From NCBI GenBank assembly GCA_011050675.1, contig DRFI01000004.1:92127-156126 (forward strand): 64,000 nt of DNA, in the 5' to 3' direction. The stretch comes from Maribacter sp. Its GTDB lineage: Bacteria; Bacteroidota; Bacteroidia; Flavobacteriales; Flavobacteriaceae. Made by a program: the position numbers and the translations under genes. The notes below the pieces were generated by a model. It was not told where the DNA came from. It made no database searches and saw only the letters and a program-made list of their open reading frames with translations. Shown piece after piece: positions 19,673-28,581 of this stretch (positions within the stretch are counted from its first letter, which is position 1; the number at the start of each line of letters is the position of its first letter).

Positions 19673-20275
19673 ATGGATTTTAGAAGCATTGCCGAGAAAA
19701 GATACACGACCAAAAAATTTGATGCGTCAAAGAAAATCTCCAAGGATCAGATTGAGGATTTAAAACACATTTTAAAATTGAGTCCCTCTTCTATTAATAG
19801 CCAGCCTTGGCTATTCACATTTGTTTCTCATAATGAAACAAAAAATGCCCTAGCAGATGCTTCTTTCTTTAATGCTCCGAAAATTAAAGATGCAAGTCAT
19901 CTTGTAGTTTTTAGTGTTCAAGATAATCTTGAGCAATTTGAACGTCATGTAGAAGATAATTTAGCTGAAGGTTCAGTTAACTTTTATAAGCAATTTGTAA
20001 AAGAACAACCTGCAGAAAAAACCATTAACTGGTTATCGCAACAGGTATACATTACTTTAGGTTTCTTTTTAGCTGCCTGTGCAGCTATGGAAATAGACTC
20101 CACCCCAATGGAAGGTATTGAACCTGAAAAGTATAAGGACATATTAAAAATCAAGGACCATAAAGTACTGTTCTCAGTTGCTATTGGATATCGTGATACT
20201 GAAGATGGCAATCAACCAGAATTAGTAGGTAAATCTAGATTATCGACCGACAAAGTTATTCAATCAATTGAATAA
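19673..20275 (+). CDS. Nitroreductase family NAD(P)H-dependent oxidoreductase
   Basis: A 200-residue flavoenzyme of the NfsB-like branch. The FMN-binding N-terminus reads EKRYTTKKFD, followed by LKLSPSSINSQPWLFTFV (about 37-54), which contacts FMN phosphate, and the C-terminal helix with STPMEGIEPEKY and the strand FSVAIGYRDTED. Such enzymes reduce nitroaromatics, quinones or flavins using NAD(P)H; the physiological substrate is unknown. It has its own promoter and converges with the broken metallophosphoesterase, 11 bases apart. Confidence 0.9.
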   Translation: MDFRSIAEKRYTTKKFDASKKISKDQIEDLKHILKLSPSSINSQPWLFTFVSHNETKNALADASFFNAPKIKDASHLVVFSVQDNLEQFERHVEDNLAEGSVNFYKQFVKEQPAEKTINWLSQQVYITLGFFLAACAAMEIDSTPMEGIEPEKYKDILKIKDHKVLFSVAIGYRDTEDGNQPELVGKSRLSTDKVIQSIE

Positions 20276-20286
20276 ACACTAACGAT

Positions 20287-21132
20287 TTAAACCTCTTTAG
20301 TAAGTTCGAAAACCGTGATTTCTGGTCTTACACTAAAACGAACTTGGCGTAGACAACCTAATGCCCTATTGATATAGAGCGTTCTACCTTCTTTTAAATC
20401 TTTTACACCAGCATCGTATTCTTTATTTTTTACAGGTAATAAAGGTGCAGGTAAAAATGGTGGTTTTACTTGCCCACCATGTGTATGACCAGAAAGTATC
20501 CAACCTTTGAAATTATTCCAGACAGGTAAATCGCATACATCCGGATTGTGACATAGGGCAATATTCGCTTTCTCAGGATTATATTTTGATGTTGCTTTTT
20601 CAGGATAAAAATTGCTTCCTCAAAAATCATCCATCCCTAAAAAATTGAGTCCATTTATTTCAATGGCATCATTTCTTAACATTATTACTCCCGCATTTTC
20701 TAAACTATCGGTAATATTTTTCGCTACATTATCTTCAACAAAATCAATTCCGTAATCATGATTCCCCAATATACCTATGGTACCTAATGAGCCTTTAACC
20801 ACAAACTTTAAAACCTCTTGTAATTGAGTTATTTGTTCATCGTTTTCATAGGTAACATAGTCACCGGTATACACCACAAAATCAGGTTTTAAATCTTGAG
20901 CTTCTTTATATGAATCTATTATATATTGATAGTCAAATAAATTACCAACGTGAATGTCGCTGATTTGCATTACCGTTTTACCTATAAGTTCTTCTGGTAT
21001 ATTTCTTAATGGCATTTTTAAATGAATGAATTCCATCCAAAACGGTTCAATTTGCCAACTATATAATCCCGTCAACAAACCCAAACCAGCTCCTCCCTGA
21101 AAAGTTCTTTTTACAAAGTTTCTTCTTTTCAT
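20287..21132 (-). pseudogene. Metallophosphoesterase interrupted by an in-frame TGA
   Basis: The ATG at 21130-21132 begins MKRRNFVKRTF, a twin-arginine-like signal with a hydrophobic stretch after it. The calcineurin-like motifs are MQISDIHVGN, YTGDYV and LGNHDYG, then the frame meets TGA at 20620-20622 (codon 171) within GMDDF-stop-GSNF. The same frame continues without further stops to TAA at 20287-20289 and still encodes LCHNPDVCD and the metal-binding GHTHGGQ. A Trp (TGG) at this spot, as in the D-D-L/F-W-G pattern of relatives, explains the stop as one base change. The product ends before the last metal ligands, so it is probably inactive unless the stop is read through or is a sequencing error. 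It is last in the ftsY operon, 14 bases after the amidase. Confidence 0.85.
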
Positions 21133-21146
21133 TTTAGCCAATCTTA

Positions 21147-22826
21147 TTAATTCTGATAATCAGAAGGTATTATACGATTAGGAAATTTTTCTTCGTAAGC
21201 TTTCCCAATTTGCAGCAAACTTGCTTCTGAAAATTGTTTTCCAATGAATGTCAGACTTATAGGCTCGCCAGACGGTTTATATCCCATAGGCACTGTTAAA
21301 GCTGGGTATTTTGCAACTGCGGCATAACCGGCATGGTAATTATTAATAGAAATAACAGCATCTAAATTGTATGCATTAATGGCAGCATCAAAAAAGCTAC
21401 GTCCATTTTTTTCAAGGTTGTTCTTAATCTGTTCCAACTCAATTGTTGTAGTAGAATCTGTTAGTATCCCCTCAAACAGCGCTTGACCATATGGAATTCT
21501 AACTAACGAATCTGCATTATTAAATGCTACTGCATCTTCAATTGAGGTAACTTTTATAACATCTGGATTAGCATACTCTTTTAGATACGTCTTTAAGTCG
21601 TTACGCATATCTATATTTAGAATACTTAAAAAACCATCCATTGATACTTCTGGTGGTGTAAATTCTATTATGGTCGCACCCGCCTCTTTTAAATTTTGAA
21701 CTGTTTCTTTATAAATACTATCAGTTTCCATTAAATCTTTAATAGCACCTAATTTAATTTCCGAAAAAACTTTTGGATGTATCCCTGCAGACAATATACC
21801 TGGATAATTATCTTCTACCGATGCCGAATCTAATTTATCATACCCTAGCATTGCAGATAACAAAATAGCATTATCCTTTACATTTTTAGTCATAGGACCA
21901 GGAGTATCTAAAGTGCTTGATATAGGTACAATACCTGATCGACTCAACAATCCAATAGTCGGTTTTAAACCAACAACTGAGTTTTGACTACTGGGCGACA
22001 AAATTGAACCAGACGTTTCTGTACCTACTGCTGCAACAGCATAATTGGCAGAAACTGCCGTTCCACTGCCAGAACTTGAACCTCCAGTTTCAAATATTCT
22101 TCTACCATATGGATTAAGTGTTTGACCACCATATGCACTATACCCTACTGGACAACCTGAACATAAGAAATATGCCCATTCGCTTAAGTTTACTTTTCCT
22201 AAAATTAAAGCTCCATTCTTCTTAAGTTGCTGAACAATAAAGGAATCATCCACCTCATTATCCATTAAGGCTATTGACCCTGCGGTCGTTTTCATGCCTA
22301 ATGTATTAATATTGTCTTTCAATAAAATTGGCATTCCAAATATAGGATGCTGGATTTGAGTCGCCACGCCCATTTGATTTTGCTTGTCTAACTCTCGCGC
22401 TTGTTCAACTACATCCTTGTTAAGTGCAATTACCGTATTTAAAGTAGTGGCATTATTCAACTCATATTTATAAATACGATACAAATAAAAAAGGACCAAA
22501 TTTTCATACGTCAGCCTATCTTCTTTAATATGGTTTCGAATGGTAAAAATATCTTGTTCCAATACTAAAGGAATCAGCTTTTGATATTCAGATTCAGTCA
22601 GTTTTGAAACTTCATCATATAAAGGTGCAAATACTTCATTTTTATCAAGAACCTTAGATTGAATTAACTTGTATTGCATACGACCATTCTCATGATTGTT
22701 ATTTGCTGCAACTTCAATAGAATCATTATAGGGTATCCAAAGAATTACTTCTACTTTTTTCGACTCCTGCTCGCTTTTACATGCGCTTAATAAAATGACA
22801 AGAATTAATAAAATATGCTTCTTCAT
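21147..22826 (-). CDS. Amidase signature family lipoprotein
   Basis: A 559-residue protein with lipobox LLSACKS, so it is predicted to sit in the envelope. The amidase signature catalytic triad is visible as Lys in ILLKDNINT, and the two serines in the block FETGGSSSGSGTAV and GTETSGSILSP. Length is about that of peptide amidases and exported Bacteroidota amidases. The substrate amide is unknown. The start is taken at the ATG at 22824-22826, four bases after the DUF2911 stop; an in-frame ATG at 22880 would put an improbable hydrophilic leader before the signal. The metallophosphoesterase follows after 14 bases. Confidence 0.9.
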   Translation of the reverse strand: MKKHILLILVILLSACKSEQESKKVEVILWIPYNDSIEVAANNNHENGRMQYKLIQSKVLDKNEVFAPLYDEVSKLTESEYQKLIPLVLEQDIFTIRNHIKEDRLTYENLVLFYLYRIYKYELNNATTLNTVIALNKDVVEQARELDKQNQMGVATQIQHPIFGMPILLKDNINTLGMKTTAGSIALMDNEVDDSFIVQQLKKNGALILGKVNLSEWAYFLCSGCPVGYSAYGGQTLNPYGRRIFETGGSSSGSGTAVSANYAVAAVGTETSGSILSPSSQNSVVGLKPTIGLLSRSGIVPISSTLDTPGPMTKNVKDNAILLSAMLGYDKLDSASVEDNYPGILSAGIHPKVFSEIKLGAIKDLMETDSIYKETVQNLKEAGATIIEFTPPEVSMDGFLSILNIDMRNDLKTYLKEYANPDVIKVTSIEDAVAFNNADSLVRIPYGQALFEGILTDSTTTIELEQIKNNLEKNGRSFFDAAINAYNLDAVISINNYHAGYAAVAKYPALTVPMGYKPSGEPISLTFIGKQFSEASLLQIGKAYEEKFPNRIIPSDYQN

Positions 22827-22830
22827 ATCG

Positions 22831-23712
22831 TTATTTATTATGAGGTAACAAGGTCTGCCACTTTCTAATATTATTTTCATTCAAGCGCACAAACTCATCT
22901 TTACCTTCCTTTCTAGCTAGTTCTAAAGATAGCTCAGCTACTTTAATTGCTTCTGTATATCTATTTAAATCTGCTAAAATTAAAGATCGTATTCTATGAT
23001 AATAATAAGTATCACCGCCTTTCTCAATTGCTGAATCTACATAACTAAGCGCTTCTATCAAATAAATACCTTGCTCTTGATAATATCTGGCAGTTTCATA
23101 AAAAGTTTGTGCTGACGCTGAGCTTGATAATTCTTTATCTATCTGCCTTTGCATTATAGATTTGGTATCCAATTGAATAGGTATAGAAATCTGGGTGTTT
23201 CCCCAACTCCAGATCATTGATGCACGATTATGGTCTAATTCATCAAAGGAAATTAGAAAAGTCTCTTGAAAATCGTGTGTTTTGATAGGTAGAACTAAAA
23301 TACGAAGTGCATCCTCTTTAGGATTATAATTTGTTCTGCCATCGCCCCAATGTGTACTATTATTATGAAATACTATCTGCCATTGATCCTTTTCTGGGAA
23401 AGCATACAGAGCATAAATCCCCTTTTTTAATTCTTGATTATCAATGATAACGTCAGAATCAAAAGAAATTTTTGTGGATTCATTAGCGCCAACCCGCCAA
23501 ATTCGACCATAAGGAACCAGTCCAGGTTCACCATTTTCTTGATTACCGAACAATGTTCGTCCTCTAGCAGATGGTCTTGAATATTCAATGATAATTTTTG
23601 AAAGCCCTACTTTTTGCTCTACCCTAGAAAACGGACTAGCTTTCGGGTGATTCATTTGTCCCCAACCTACATTATAAATTATAAAGGATAAAATGAACCA
23701 GCTATATTTCAA
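22831..23712 (-). CDS. DUF2911 protein with C-terminal TPR-like helices
   Basis: A 293-residue exported protein. A signal peptide ends at VGWGQ, then the DUF2911 domain shows SPFSRVEQKVG, EYSRPSARGRTLFG and GRIWRVGANESTKI (about 26-85), with the strand GIYALYAFPEKDQW. The last hundred residues form helices with TPR spacing (YYQEQGIYLIEALSYVDSAI onward). Function is unknown. No ATG precedes the signal; the only plausible start is TTG at 23710-23712, two bases after the ftsY stop, implying translation coupled to ftsY. Confidence 0.8.
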   Translation of the reverse strand: MKYSWFILSFIIYNVGWGQMNHPKASPFSRVEQKVGLSKIIIEYSRPSARGRTLFGNQENGEPGLVPYGRIWRVGANESTKISFDSDVIIDNQELKKGIYALYAFPEKDQWQIVFHNNSTHWGDGRTNYNPKEDALRILVLPIKTHDFQETFLISFDELDHNRASMIWSWGNTQISIPIQLDTKSIMQRQIDKELSSSASAQTFYETARYYQEQGIYLIEALSYVDSAIEKGGDTYYYHRIRSLILADLNRYTEAIKVAELSLELARKEGKDEFVRLNENNIRKWQTLLPHNK

Positions 23713-23714
23713 TT

Positions 23715-24671
23715 TTATTTTTTAAAGAATGAATCTACAAACTCGTGTTTATTGAATGCCTGTAAATCTTCAATACCCTCACCGACACCAATATATTTAA
23801 CCGGTATTTTAAATTGATCCGAAATACCAATTACTACCCCACCTTTTGCAGTACCATCTAATTTGGTTATGGCCAAAGCAGTAACCTCGGTAGCTTTAGT
23901 AAATTGTTTTGCTTGTTCAAATGCATTTTGCCCCGTAGATCCATCAAGCACTAAAAGAACTTCATGAGGTGTGTTTTCTACAACTTTTTGCATAACACGT
24001 TTAACCTTTGTCAATTCATTCATTAAATTAACCTTATTATGTAAACGTCCAGCAGTATCAATAATAACAACATCAGCATCTTGAGTTATAGCCGAGCTTA
24101 ATGTATCAAAAGCAACAGAAGCTGGATCACTTCCCATTTGCTGTTTAACTATTGGCACATCTACACGATCTGCCCATACTTGTAATTGATCTATCGCAGC
24201 AGCTCTAAAGGTATCTGCAGCCCCTAAGACTACTTTTAAGCCTTGATTTTTAAATCTATATGCCAATTTACCAATGGTAGTTGTTTTACCTACGCCGTTT
24301 ACCCCAACAACCATAATTACATATGGCTTTGTATCTTTAGGTATTTGAATATCGCCATCATCATTATCATTTGTTTCAGATAATAGTCCGGCAATCTCAG
24401 CCCTTAATATAGCATTGAGTTCGTCTGTACCTACGTACTTATCACTAGCTACCCTAGCCTCAATCCTTTGTATAATTTTTAAAGTAGTATCTACACCAAC
24501 ATCAGAAGAAACCAAAACTTCTTCTAAATTATCCAGTACATCATCATCTACTTTAGACTTACCGGCAACCGCTTTTCCTAACTTAGAAAAAAAACTGGTC
24601 TTGGTTTTTTCCAAACCTTTATCTAAGGTTTCTTTTTTCTGGGAAGAAAATATTTTTTTAAATAAGCTCAT
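23715..24671 (-). CDS. ftsY: Signal recognition particle receptor FtsY
   Basis: A 318-residue SRP GTPase that docks ribosome-SRP complexes at the membrane. The N domain helices run to about 100; the G domain has the P-loop GVNGVGKTTTIG (about 122-133), DTFRAAAIDQL, the DTAGRL motif, TKLDGTAKGG and a C-terminal GVGEGIEDLQAF. The acidic A domain is reduced to a short lysine-rich stretch, as is usual in Bacteroidota. It starts 38 bases after a terminator-like hairpin that ends the ribosomal protein unit, and leads the DUF2911-amidase-metallophosphoesterase genes. Confidence 0.97.
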   Translation of the reverse strand: MSLFKKIFSSQKKETLDKGLEKTKTSFFSKLGKAVAGKSKVDDDVLDNLEEVLVSSDVGVDTTLKIIQRIEARVASDKYVGTDELNAILRAEIAGLLSETNDNDDGDIQIPKDTKPYVIMVVGVNGVGKTTTIGKLAYRFKNQGLKVVLGAADTFRAAAIDQLQVWADRVDVPIVKQQMGSDPASVAFDTLSSAITQDADVVIIDTAGRLHNKVNLMNELTKVKRVMQKVVENTPHEVLLVLDGSTGQNAFEQAKQFTKATEVTALAITKLDGTAKGGVVIGISDQFKIPVKYIGVGEGIEDLQAFNKHEFVDSFFKK

Positions 24672-24708
24672 TGTTAATCATATGGTTATTCAAATATAAA
24701 AATTAAAA

Positions 24709-24732
24709 AGCCCCTTTCGTAGGAAAGGGGCT
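24709..24732 (-). terminator. Terminator between DUF4295 and ftsY
   Basis: Stem AGCCCCTTTC / GAAAGGGGCT with loop GTAG; on the minus strand it is followed by TTTTTAATTTTT. It lies 25 bases after the DUF4295 stop and 38 before the ftsY start, so ftsY expression needs readthrough or a weak internal promoter. Confidence 0.8.
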
Positions 24733-24757
24733 CAATAACTATTAAAAGTTATAATTC

Positions 24758-24910
24758 TTATTTCTTGGCAATCCAAGCATCTACCAATTCTGGTGGCATA
24801 ACTTGCTCAACAAAAACGTAAGCACCTGATTTTGGTGACTTAACCATCTTTATAGCTTTTGTCAATCTTTTAGAACTTGTCTGTAAACTTGCTACGGTCT
24901 TCTTAGCCAT
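24758..24910 (-). CDS. DUF4295 family small protein
   Basis: A 50-residue basic protein opening MAKKTVASLQTSSKRLTK and ending DAWIAKK. The conserved context rpmB-rpmG-DUF4295-ftsY in Bacteroidota identifies it as DUF4295 and suggests a ribosome-associated role, though no function is established. It lies 36 bases downstream of rpmG in the same unit and ahead of the terminator at 24709-24732. Confidence 0.9.
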   Translation of the reverse strand: MAKKTVASLQTSSKRLTKAIKMVKSPKSGAYVFVEQVMPPELVDAWIAKK

Positions 24911-24946
24911 GTCTTATGTTTTTAGTGATTCTCTTAAAGAAAGAAT

Positions 24947-25129
24947 CTATTTAATTTCTTTATGAAGGGTCATTCTCTTAAGAATAGGATTGAATTTTTT
25001 AATTTCCAATCTCTCAGGAGTGTTCTTCTTATTTTTTGTTGTGATATATCTTGAAGTACCTGGTTGACCAGATTCTTTATGCTCTGTGCATTCTAATATA
25101 ACTTGTATTCTATTACCTTTCTTTGCCAT
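24947..25129 (-). CDS. rpmG: 50S ribosomal protein L33
   Basis: A 60-residue L33 with the opening [15 protein letters not shown] and [19 protein letters not shown]. The zinc-binding CxxC pairs of C+ paralogues are missing (only one Cys, in ECTE), so this is the zinc-free form. It follows rpmB by 21 bases. Confidence 0.97.
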   Translation of the reverse strand: MAKKGNRIQVILECTEHKESGQPGTSRYITTKNKKNTPERLEIKKFNPILKRMTLHKEIK

Positions 25130-25150
25130 CTTAATGCTCTATTTTCCAGA

Positions 25151-25390
25151 TTACTTAATAACGAATCCTTTTGCTTTTGCTTCTTTCAAAACAGCAGATA
25201 TTCCTTTTTTATTGATACTCTTTAAAGCTCTTGTAGAAACTTTAATAGTAATCCAACGGTCTTCTTCAGGAATGTAGAAACGCTTTTTAGATAGATTTAC
25301 ATCAAATCTTCTTCTCGTTTTATTAATTGAAAACGAAACATTGTTTCCAAACATCGCCTTCTTCCCCGTAATTTCACATACTTTTGACAT
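25151..25390 (-). CDS. rpmB: 50S ribosomal protein L28
   Basis: A 79-residue L28 with the family opening KVCEITGKKAMFGNNVSFS, RRRFDVNL and the C-terminal STRALKSINKKG. It heads the rpmB-rpmG-DUF4295 unit and has a clear promoter at 25420-25447. Confidence 0.97.
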   Translation of the reverse strand: MSKVCEITGKKAMFGNNVSFSINKTRRRFDVNLSKKRFYIPEEDRWITIKVSTRALKSINKKGISAVLKEAKAKGFVIK

Positions 25391-25419
25391 CGTGCTGACT
25401 TTTTCTTTTAAACAGGGTG

Positions 25420-25447
25420 CAAATTTATATCTTTTTTATCGTTCCAA
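25420..25447 (-). promoter_or_regulatory. Bacteroidota promoter of rpmB
   Basis: On the minus strand TTG (25445-25447), a 17-base spacer and TAAATTTG (25420-25427) match both consensus elements. The rpmB ATG follows 29 bases later. Confidence 0.7.
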
Positions 25448-25459
25448 CAACAATAAAGA

Positions 25460-26710
25460 TCACATTTTTAAAATTTCTTTTTGAAGAAGCTCAAAAGCCT
25501 TATTTACAGACTTTTCCACAACACGCTCGCGTGTACTCCCCATTTGAAATTCTTGTACAAAATGTAACATTGCCCCTTCAATTGCAATAAACACAGTTCC
25601 TACTTCTGCATTTGAGTCCCCTTTTGTAGGTCCTGCATTACCAGTAGTAGCTATTGCAAAATCGGTTTTCATTAACTCTCTTGCTCCTTTCGCCATAGCT
25701 GTTGCAACTTCTGCACTCACTACCGAATACTCCTCAATTAACTCTTTAGGCACCTTTAAAACATTAATTTTAGCTTCCGTAGCATAACTTACCACACTAC
25801 CCTTAAAATAACTAGAGGCGCCAGGTATAGAAGTTATTTTTTCAGCTATTTTACCACCTGTGAAACTTTCGGCAGTAGACAAGGTTAAATTTTTACTTGT
25901 CAATAACTTAGCGACAATCTCTTCTAAGCTCTCATCATCTTCTAAACCGAATATTATATCGTTAATTAGTGGATAAAGTTTTTCAGTCTCTGCCTCCATT
26001 GCAGATGCTAACTCATCATAATTAGGTCCTTTTCCAGATAATCGCAATCTTACCTTTCCTAAATTAGGCAGATACGCCAATTTAATATTTGAAGGCAGTT
26101 CATCTTCCCAAGTTTCAATGCGTTTCGCTATAGCGCTTTCACCCATTCCATAAGTAACTATGGTTCTATGAATAATATGAGGTCGCTTATAGTAAGCCGC
26201 TAATTTTGGGATTACAGATTCCGTCATTAAGTGCTTCATCTCAAATGGCACTCCTGGCATTGAAATGAAAGTTACTTCATCTTGCCTAATCAACATACCG
26301 GGTGCGGTACCGTTTGCATTATGTAAGACCTCGGCCCTACTGGGCACCAAGGCTTGCATTCTATTTATATCTGATATAGGTGTATTACTAATATATTTTG
26401 CAAATAACTCTTCTACGTGAGCTAGAACCTCTGCATTCTCAACAAGTTCATCATTAAAATATTCACACAACGTGTGTTTGGTAATATCGTCTTTTGTAGG
26501 ACCAAGTCCGCCAGTTATCAATACAATATCCACACGCTCTGATGCTTCTTTAAAAGCATTTAATAAATGAATGCGTTCGTCTTGTATAGATGTTATCTGA
26601 TACACAGAAACACCTATCTTATTAAGTTCTTTAGCTATAAATGCGGAATTGGTATCAATGACTTGACCAATGAGAATTTCATCGCCAATGGTAATTATTT
26701 CTGCAAGCAT
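25460..26710 (-). CDS. cinA: CinA family protein: competence/damage-inducible domain plus NMN deamidase
   Basis: A 416-residue two-domain protein. The N-terminal MoaB/MogA-like domain (about 1-170) has [14 protein letters not shown] and [14 protein letters not shown], linked to ADP-ribose pyrophosphatase activity. The C-terminal CinA domain (about 255-415) has [15 protein letters not shown] and [11 protein letters not shown], the nicotinamide mononucleotide deamidase site. Together they recycle pyridine nucleotide by-products. The ATG overlaps the Hpt gene stop by one base, so it is the last gene of the exonuclease-FAH-Hpt operon. It is followed by the rpmB promoter region. Confidence 0.95.
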   Translation of the reverse strand: MLAEIITIGDEILIGQVIDTNSAFIAKELNKIGVSVYQITSIQDERIHLLNAFKEASERVDIVLITGGLGPTKDDITKHTLCEYFNDELVENAEVLAHVEELFAKYISNTPISDINRMQALVPSRAEVLHNANGTAPGMLIRQDEVTFISMPGVPFEMKHLMTESVIPKLAAYYKRPHIIHRTIVTYGMGESAIAKRIETWEDELPSNIKLAYLPNLGKVRLRLSGKGPNYDELASAMEAETEKLYPLINDIIFGLEDDESLEEIVAKLLTSKNLTLSTAESFTGGKIAEKITSIPGASSYFKGSVVSYATEAKINVLKVPKELIEEYSVVSAEVATAMAKGARELMKTDFAIATTGNAGPTKGDSNAEVGTVFIAIEGAMLHFVQEFQMGSTRERVVEKSVNKAFELLQKEILKM

Positions 26711-27048
26711 TATAAATGAAAATCATTTTTTAATTCTGCTACAACCTGATTTATATCGGTTTTTAACATTGGAAATTTCTCCTCTATCTCTGCCATATTC
26801 GCCTCTTGCTTACCCAAAGTTTCTAACTCTAAAGCAATAGCTCGTGTTTGCTCCATACCCAACAAGTCTACATTAGGCTTTATTTTATGGGCAAGTTTGT
26901 ATACTTGATCATGGTCTTTTGCCAGTAGGGCTTTTTCTAAAGCTTCTAAATCTTCAGGCACTTCTTCCAAAAAAACAGATATTACAGAATTTATAAAATC
27001 CTGATCCCCCTCTGCCATCTCGTTAATCTTATCCAGGTTATAAATCAT
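26710..27048 (-). CDS. Orphan histidine phosphotransfer (Hpt) domain protein
   Basis: A 112-residue all-helical protein. The phospho-accepting His is His54 in [17 protein letters not shown], the canonical Hpt helix, and the spacing of the four-helix bundle fits. Hpt proteins relay phosphate between hybrid kinases and response regulators. No kinase or receiver gene is nearby. Start and stop each overlap the neighbouring genes by one base, so it is fully embedded between the FAH gene and cinA. Its partner is unknown. Confidence 0.88.
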   Translation of the reverse strand: MIYNLDKINEMAEGDQDFINSVISVFLEEVPEDLEALEKALLAKDHDQVYKLAHKIKPNVDLLGMEQTRAIALELETLGKQEANMAEIEEKFPMLKTDINQVVAELKNDFHL

Positions 27049-27659
27049 TATTTAATTTTTAAGGTAAAAAGCTCTTTATCTTCCAAACTCCCCGAAAGAT
27101 AGTCATTTGGACTTATTTTCCCAACACCGGCAGGAGTTCCGGTAAAAACAATATCTCCTTTTTTTAACATGAAAAAAGTTGAAACATAAGCTATAATTTC
27201 ATCAATTTTCCAAAGCATTAAACTCGTATTTCCATCTTGGACGACCTCGCCATTTTTTAACAGCTTAAAATTAAGATCATCAATATTTTTAAAATCGGTT
27301 TTAGGAAGCCACTCCCCTATAACAGCTGCACCATCAAATCCCTTGGCTTTCTCCCAAGGTAATCCTTTTTCTTTCAATTTAGATTGTAAATCTCTTGCTG
27401 TAAAATCTATTCCAAGTCCAATTTCGTCATAATAAGTATGCGCAAATTCTTTACCAATGTGCTTACCTACTTTTTTTATTTTCACTAATACCTCAACTTC
27501 ATAATGAATATCGTTTGAGAATTCTGGTATATAAAAATCTTGTTGCTTCGGTAACACTGAAGAATCTGGCTTTATAAAAACTACCGGTTCTTCTGGTTTC
27601 TCGTTCTTAAGCTCATCGATATGTGCAGTATAATTTCTGCCAATACATATAATCTTCAT
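27048..27659 (-). CDS. Fumarylacetoacetate hydrolase family protein
   Basis: A 203-residue single-domain FAH-fold protein. It opens KIICIGRNYTAHIDEL and shows metal ligands in the segment HYEVEVLVKI, GIDFTARDLQ, WEKAKGFDGAAVIGEW and the FTGTPAGVGKI loop. Short family members act as acylpyruvases, oxaloacetate decarboxylases or fumarylpyruvate hydrolases; which one applies cannot be told. It is cotranscribed with the upstream CarboxypepD_reg gene (seven bases) and overlaps the Hpt gene by one base. Confidence 0.92.
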   Translation of the reverse strand: MKIICIGRNYTAHIDELKNEKPEEPVVFIKPDSSVLPKQQDFYIPEFSNDIHYEVEVLVKIKKVGKHIGKEFAHTYYDEIGLGIDFTARDLQSKLKEKGLPWEKAKGFDGAAVIGEWLPKTDFKNIDDLNFKLLKNGEVVQDGNTSLMLWKIDEIIAYVSTFFMLKKGDIVFTGTPAGVGKISPNDYLSGSLEDKELFTLKIK

Positions 27660-27666
27660 ATTAATT

Positions 27667-28578
27667 TTATCTTTTCTTAGACATTTTCAAACTTATGGCA
27701 GGTATCAAATTCTCGTTATTTCCCGGTGCCTTTATAGAAAAATCACTCCATTCGCCCATACCATAAACCATCGTTTTAAACTTTTGGTTTTTTTGATAAA
27801 CCGCAGCAAAGGTCGGTGCAAACCTATCTTCTATAACTTTCTTATTGGTAATCGCATGCTTATAGGTATTCGTATACCAATTATAAGGAAGAAACAACCA
27901 CTCTAAGCCTACATATATACCTTCTTCTGGAATTCTTATACCCATACTAGATAAGTCAATTGACACAAAATCTTCTGTCTTAGAACTCTCTAAAATAATG
28001 CTCTTGCGAATTAAATCGTGATTTGGCTTACGAGTCTTTTTGTCCACATCATATAAGCGAAGTCTAAATTTTGATGATTCTCTTTTGAATTTGCCATTTT
28101 GTTGCACATAGATGGTAATTCTCTCCAGATACTTTTTTGCCGCCCCAATATTAGGGAAGTACAAAGCCAATACCCAAGGGGTTTCTGCAGATGAAAATCC
28201 ACTTTTAATACTGTAAGAACTAATTGGATTTAATACTTGCGAATCTCCTAAACTATGAGAAACTACAACTTCTTCAAGCTCAAAAGACCCTTCTTTTAAG
28301 TATATCTTTTTATTTTCAGAAATAACCTTTGCAGGCATTATTGTGTCTTTAAAACCTAATGCCGAAATATGAACGTCTCGTTCTAAATATGATTCTGGAA
28401 CATCGATATAAAAATAACCTTTCTCATCACTAGAAGTTCCTTTAAGAGTTTTTAGAAAACTAATGTTCGCATACGGTACAGATTTTGACTTTTCATCGAA
28501 CACGTGCCCTTCAACCAAAACTTCTTGAGCATGCCCTACACCCACTATCAAAAAAAATATTACTAAAAAAATGCGCAT
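27667..28578 (-). CDS. Exported protein with carboxypeptidase-like regulatory domain
   Basis: A 303-residue protein with a signal peptide (about 1-18), then a CarboxypepD_reg-like beta sandwich (LVEGHVFDEKSKSVPYANIS, GTSSDEKGYFYIDVPES; about 20-100) as found at the N-terminus of TonB-dependent receptors. There is no receptor barrel; the rest is a beta-rich domain of unrecognised family that recurs in flavobacteria. It is three bases downstream of the exonuclease gene. Function is unknown; the location is probably periplasm or outer membrane. Confidence 0.75.
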   Translation of the reverse strand: MRIFLVIFFLIVGVGHAQEVLVEGHVFDEKSKSVPYANISFLKTLKGTSSDEKGYFYIDVPESYLERDVHISALGFKDTIMPAKVISENKKIYLKEGSFELEEVVVSHSLGDSQVLNPISSYSIKSGFSSAETPWVLALYFPNIGAAKKYLERITIYVQQNGKFKRESSKFRLRLYDVDKKTRKPNHDLIRKSIILESSKTEDFVSIDLSSMGIRIPEEGIYVGLEWLFLPYNWYTNTYKHAITNKKVIEDRFAPTFAAVYQKNQKFKTMVYGMGEWSDFSIKAPGNNENLIPAISLKMSKKR

Positions 28579-28581
28579 TAA

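Noticed and set aside
20620..20622. TGA as a selenocysteine codon
   Set aside because: Homologues have Trp here, the residue is not a metal or redox ligand, and no SECIS-like hairpin or selenium gene is seen.
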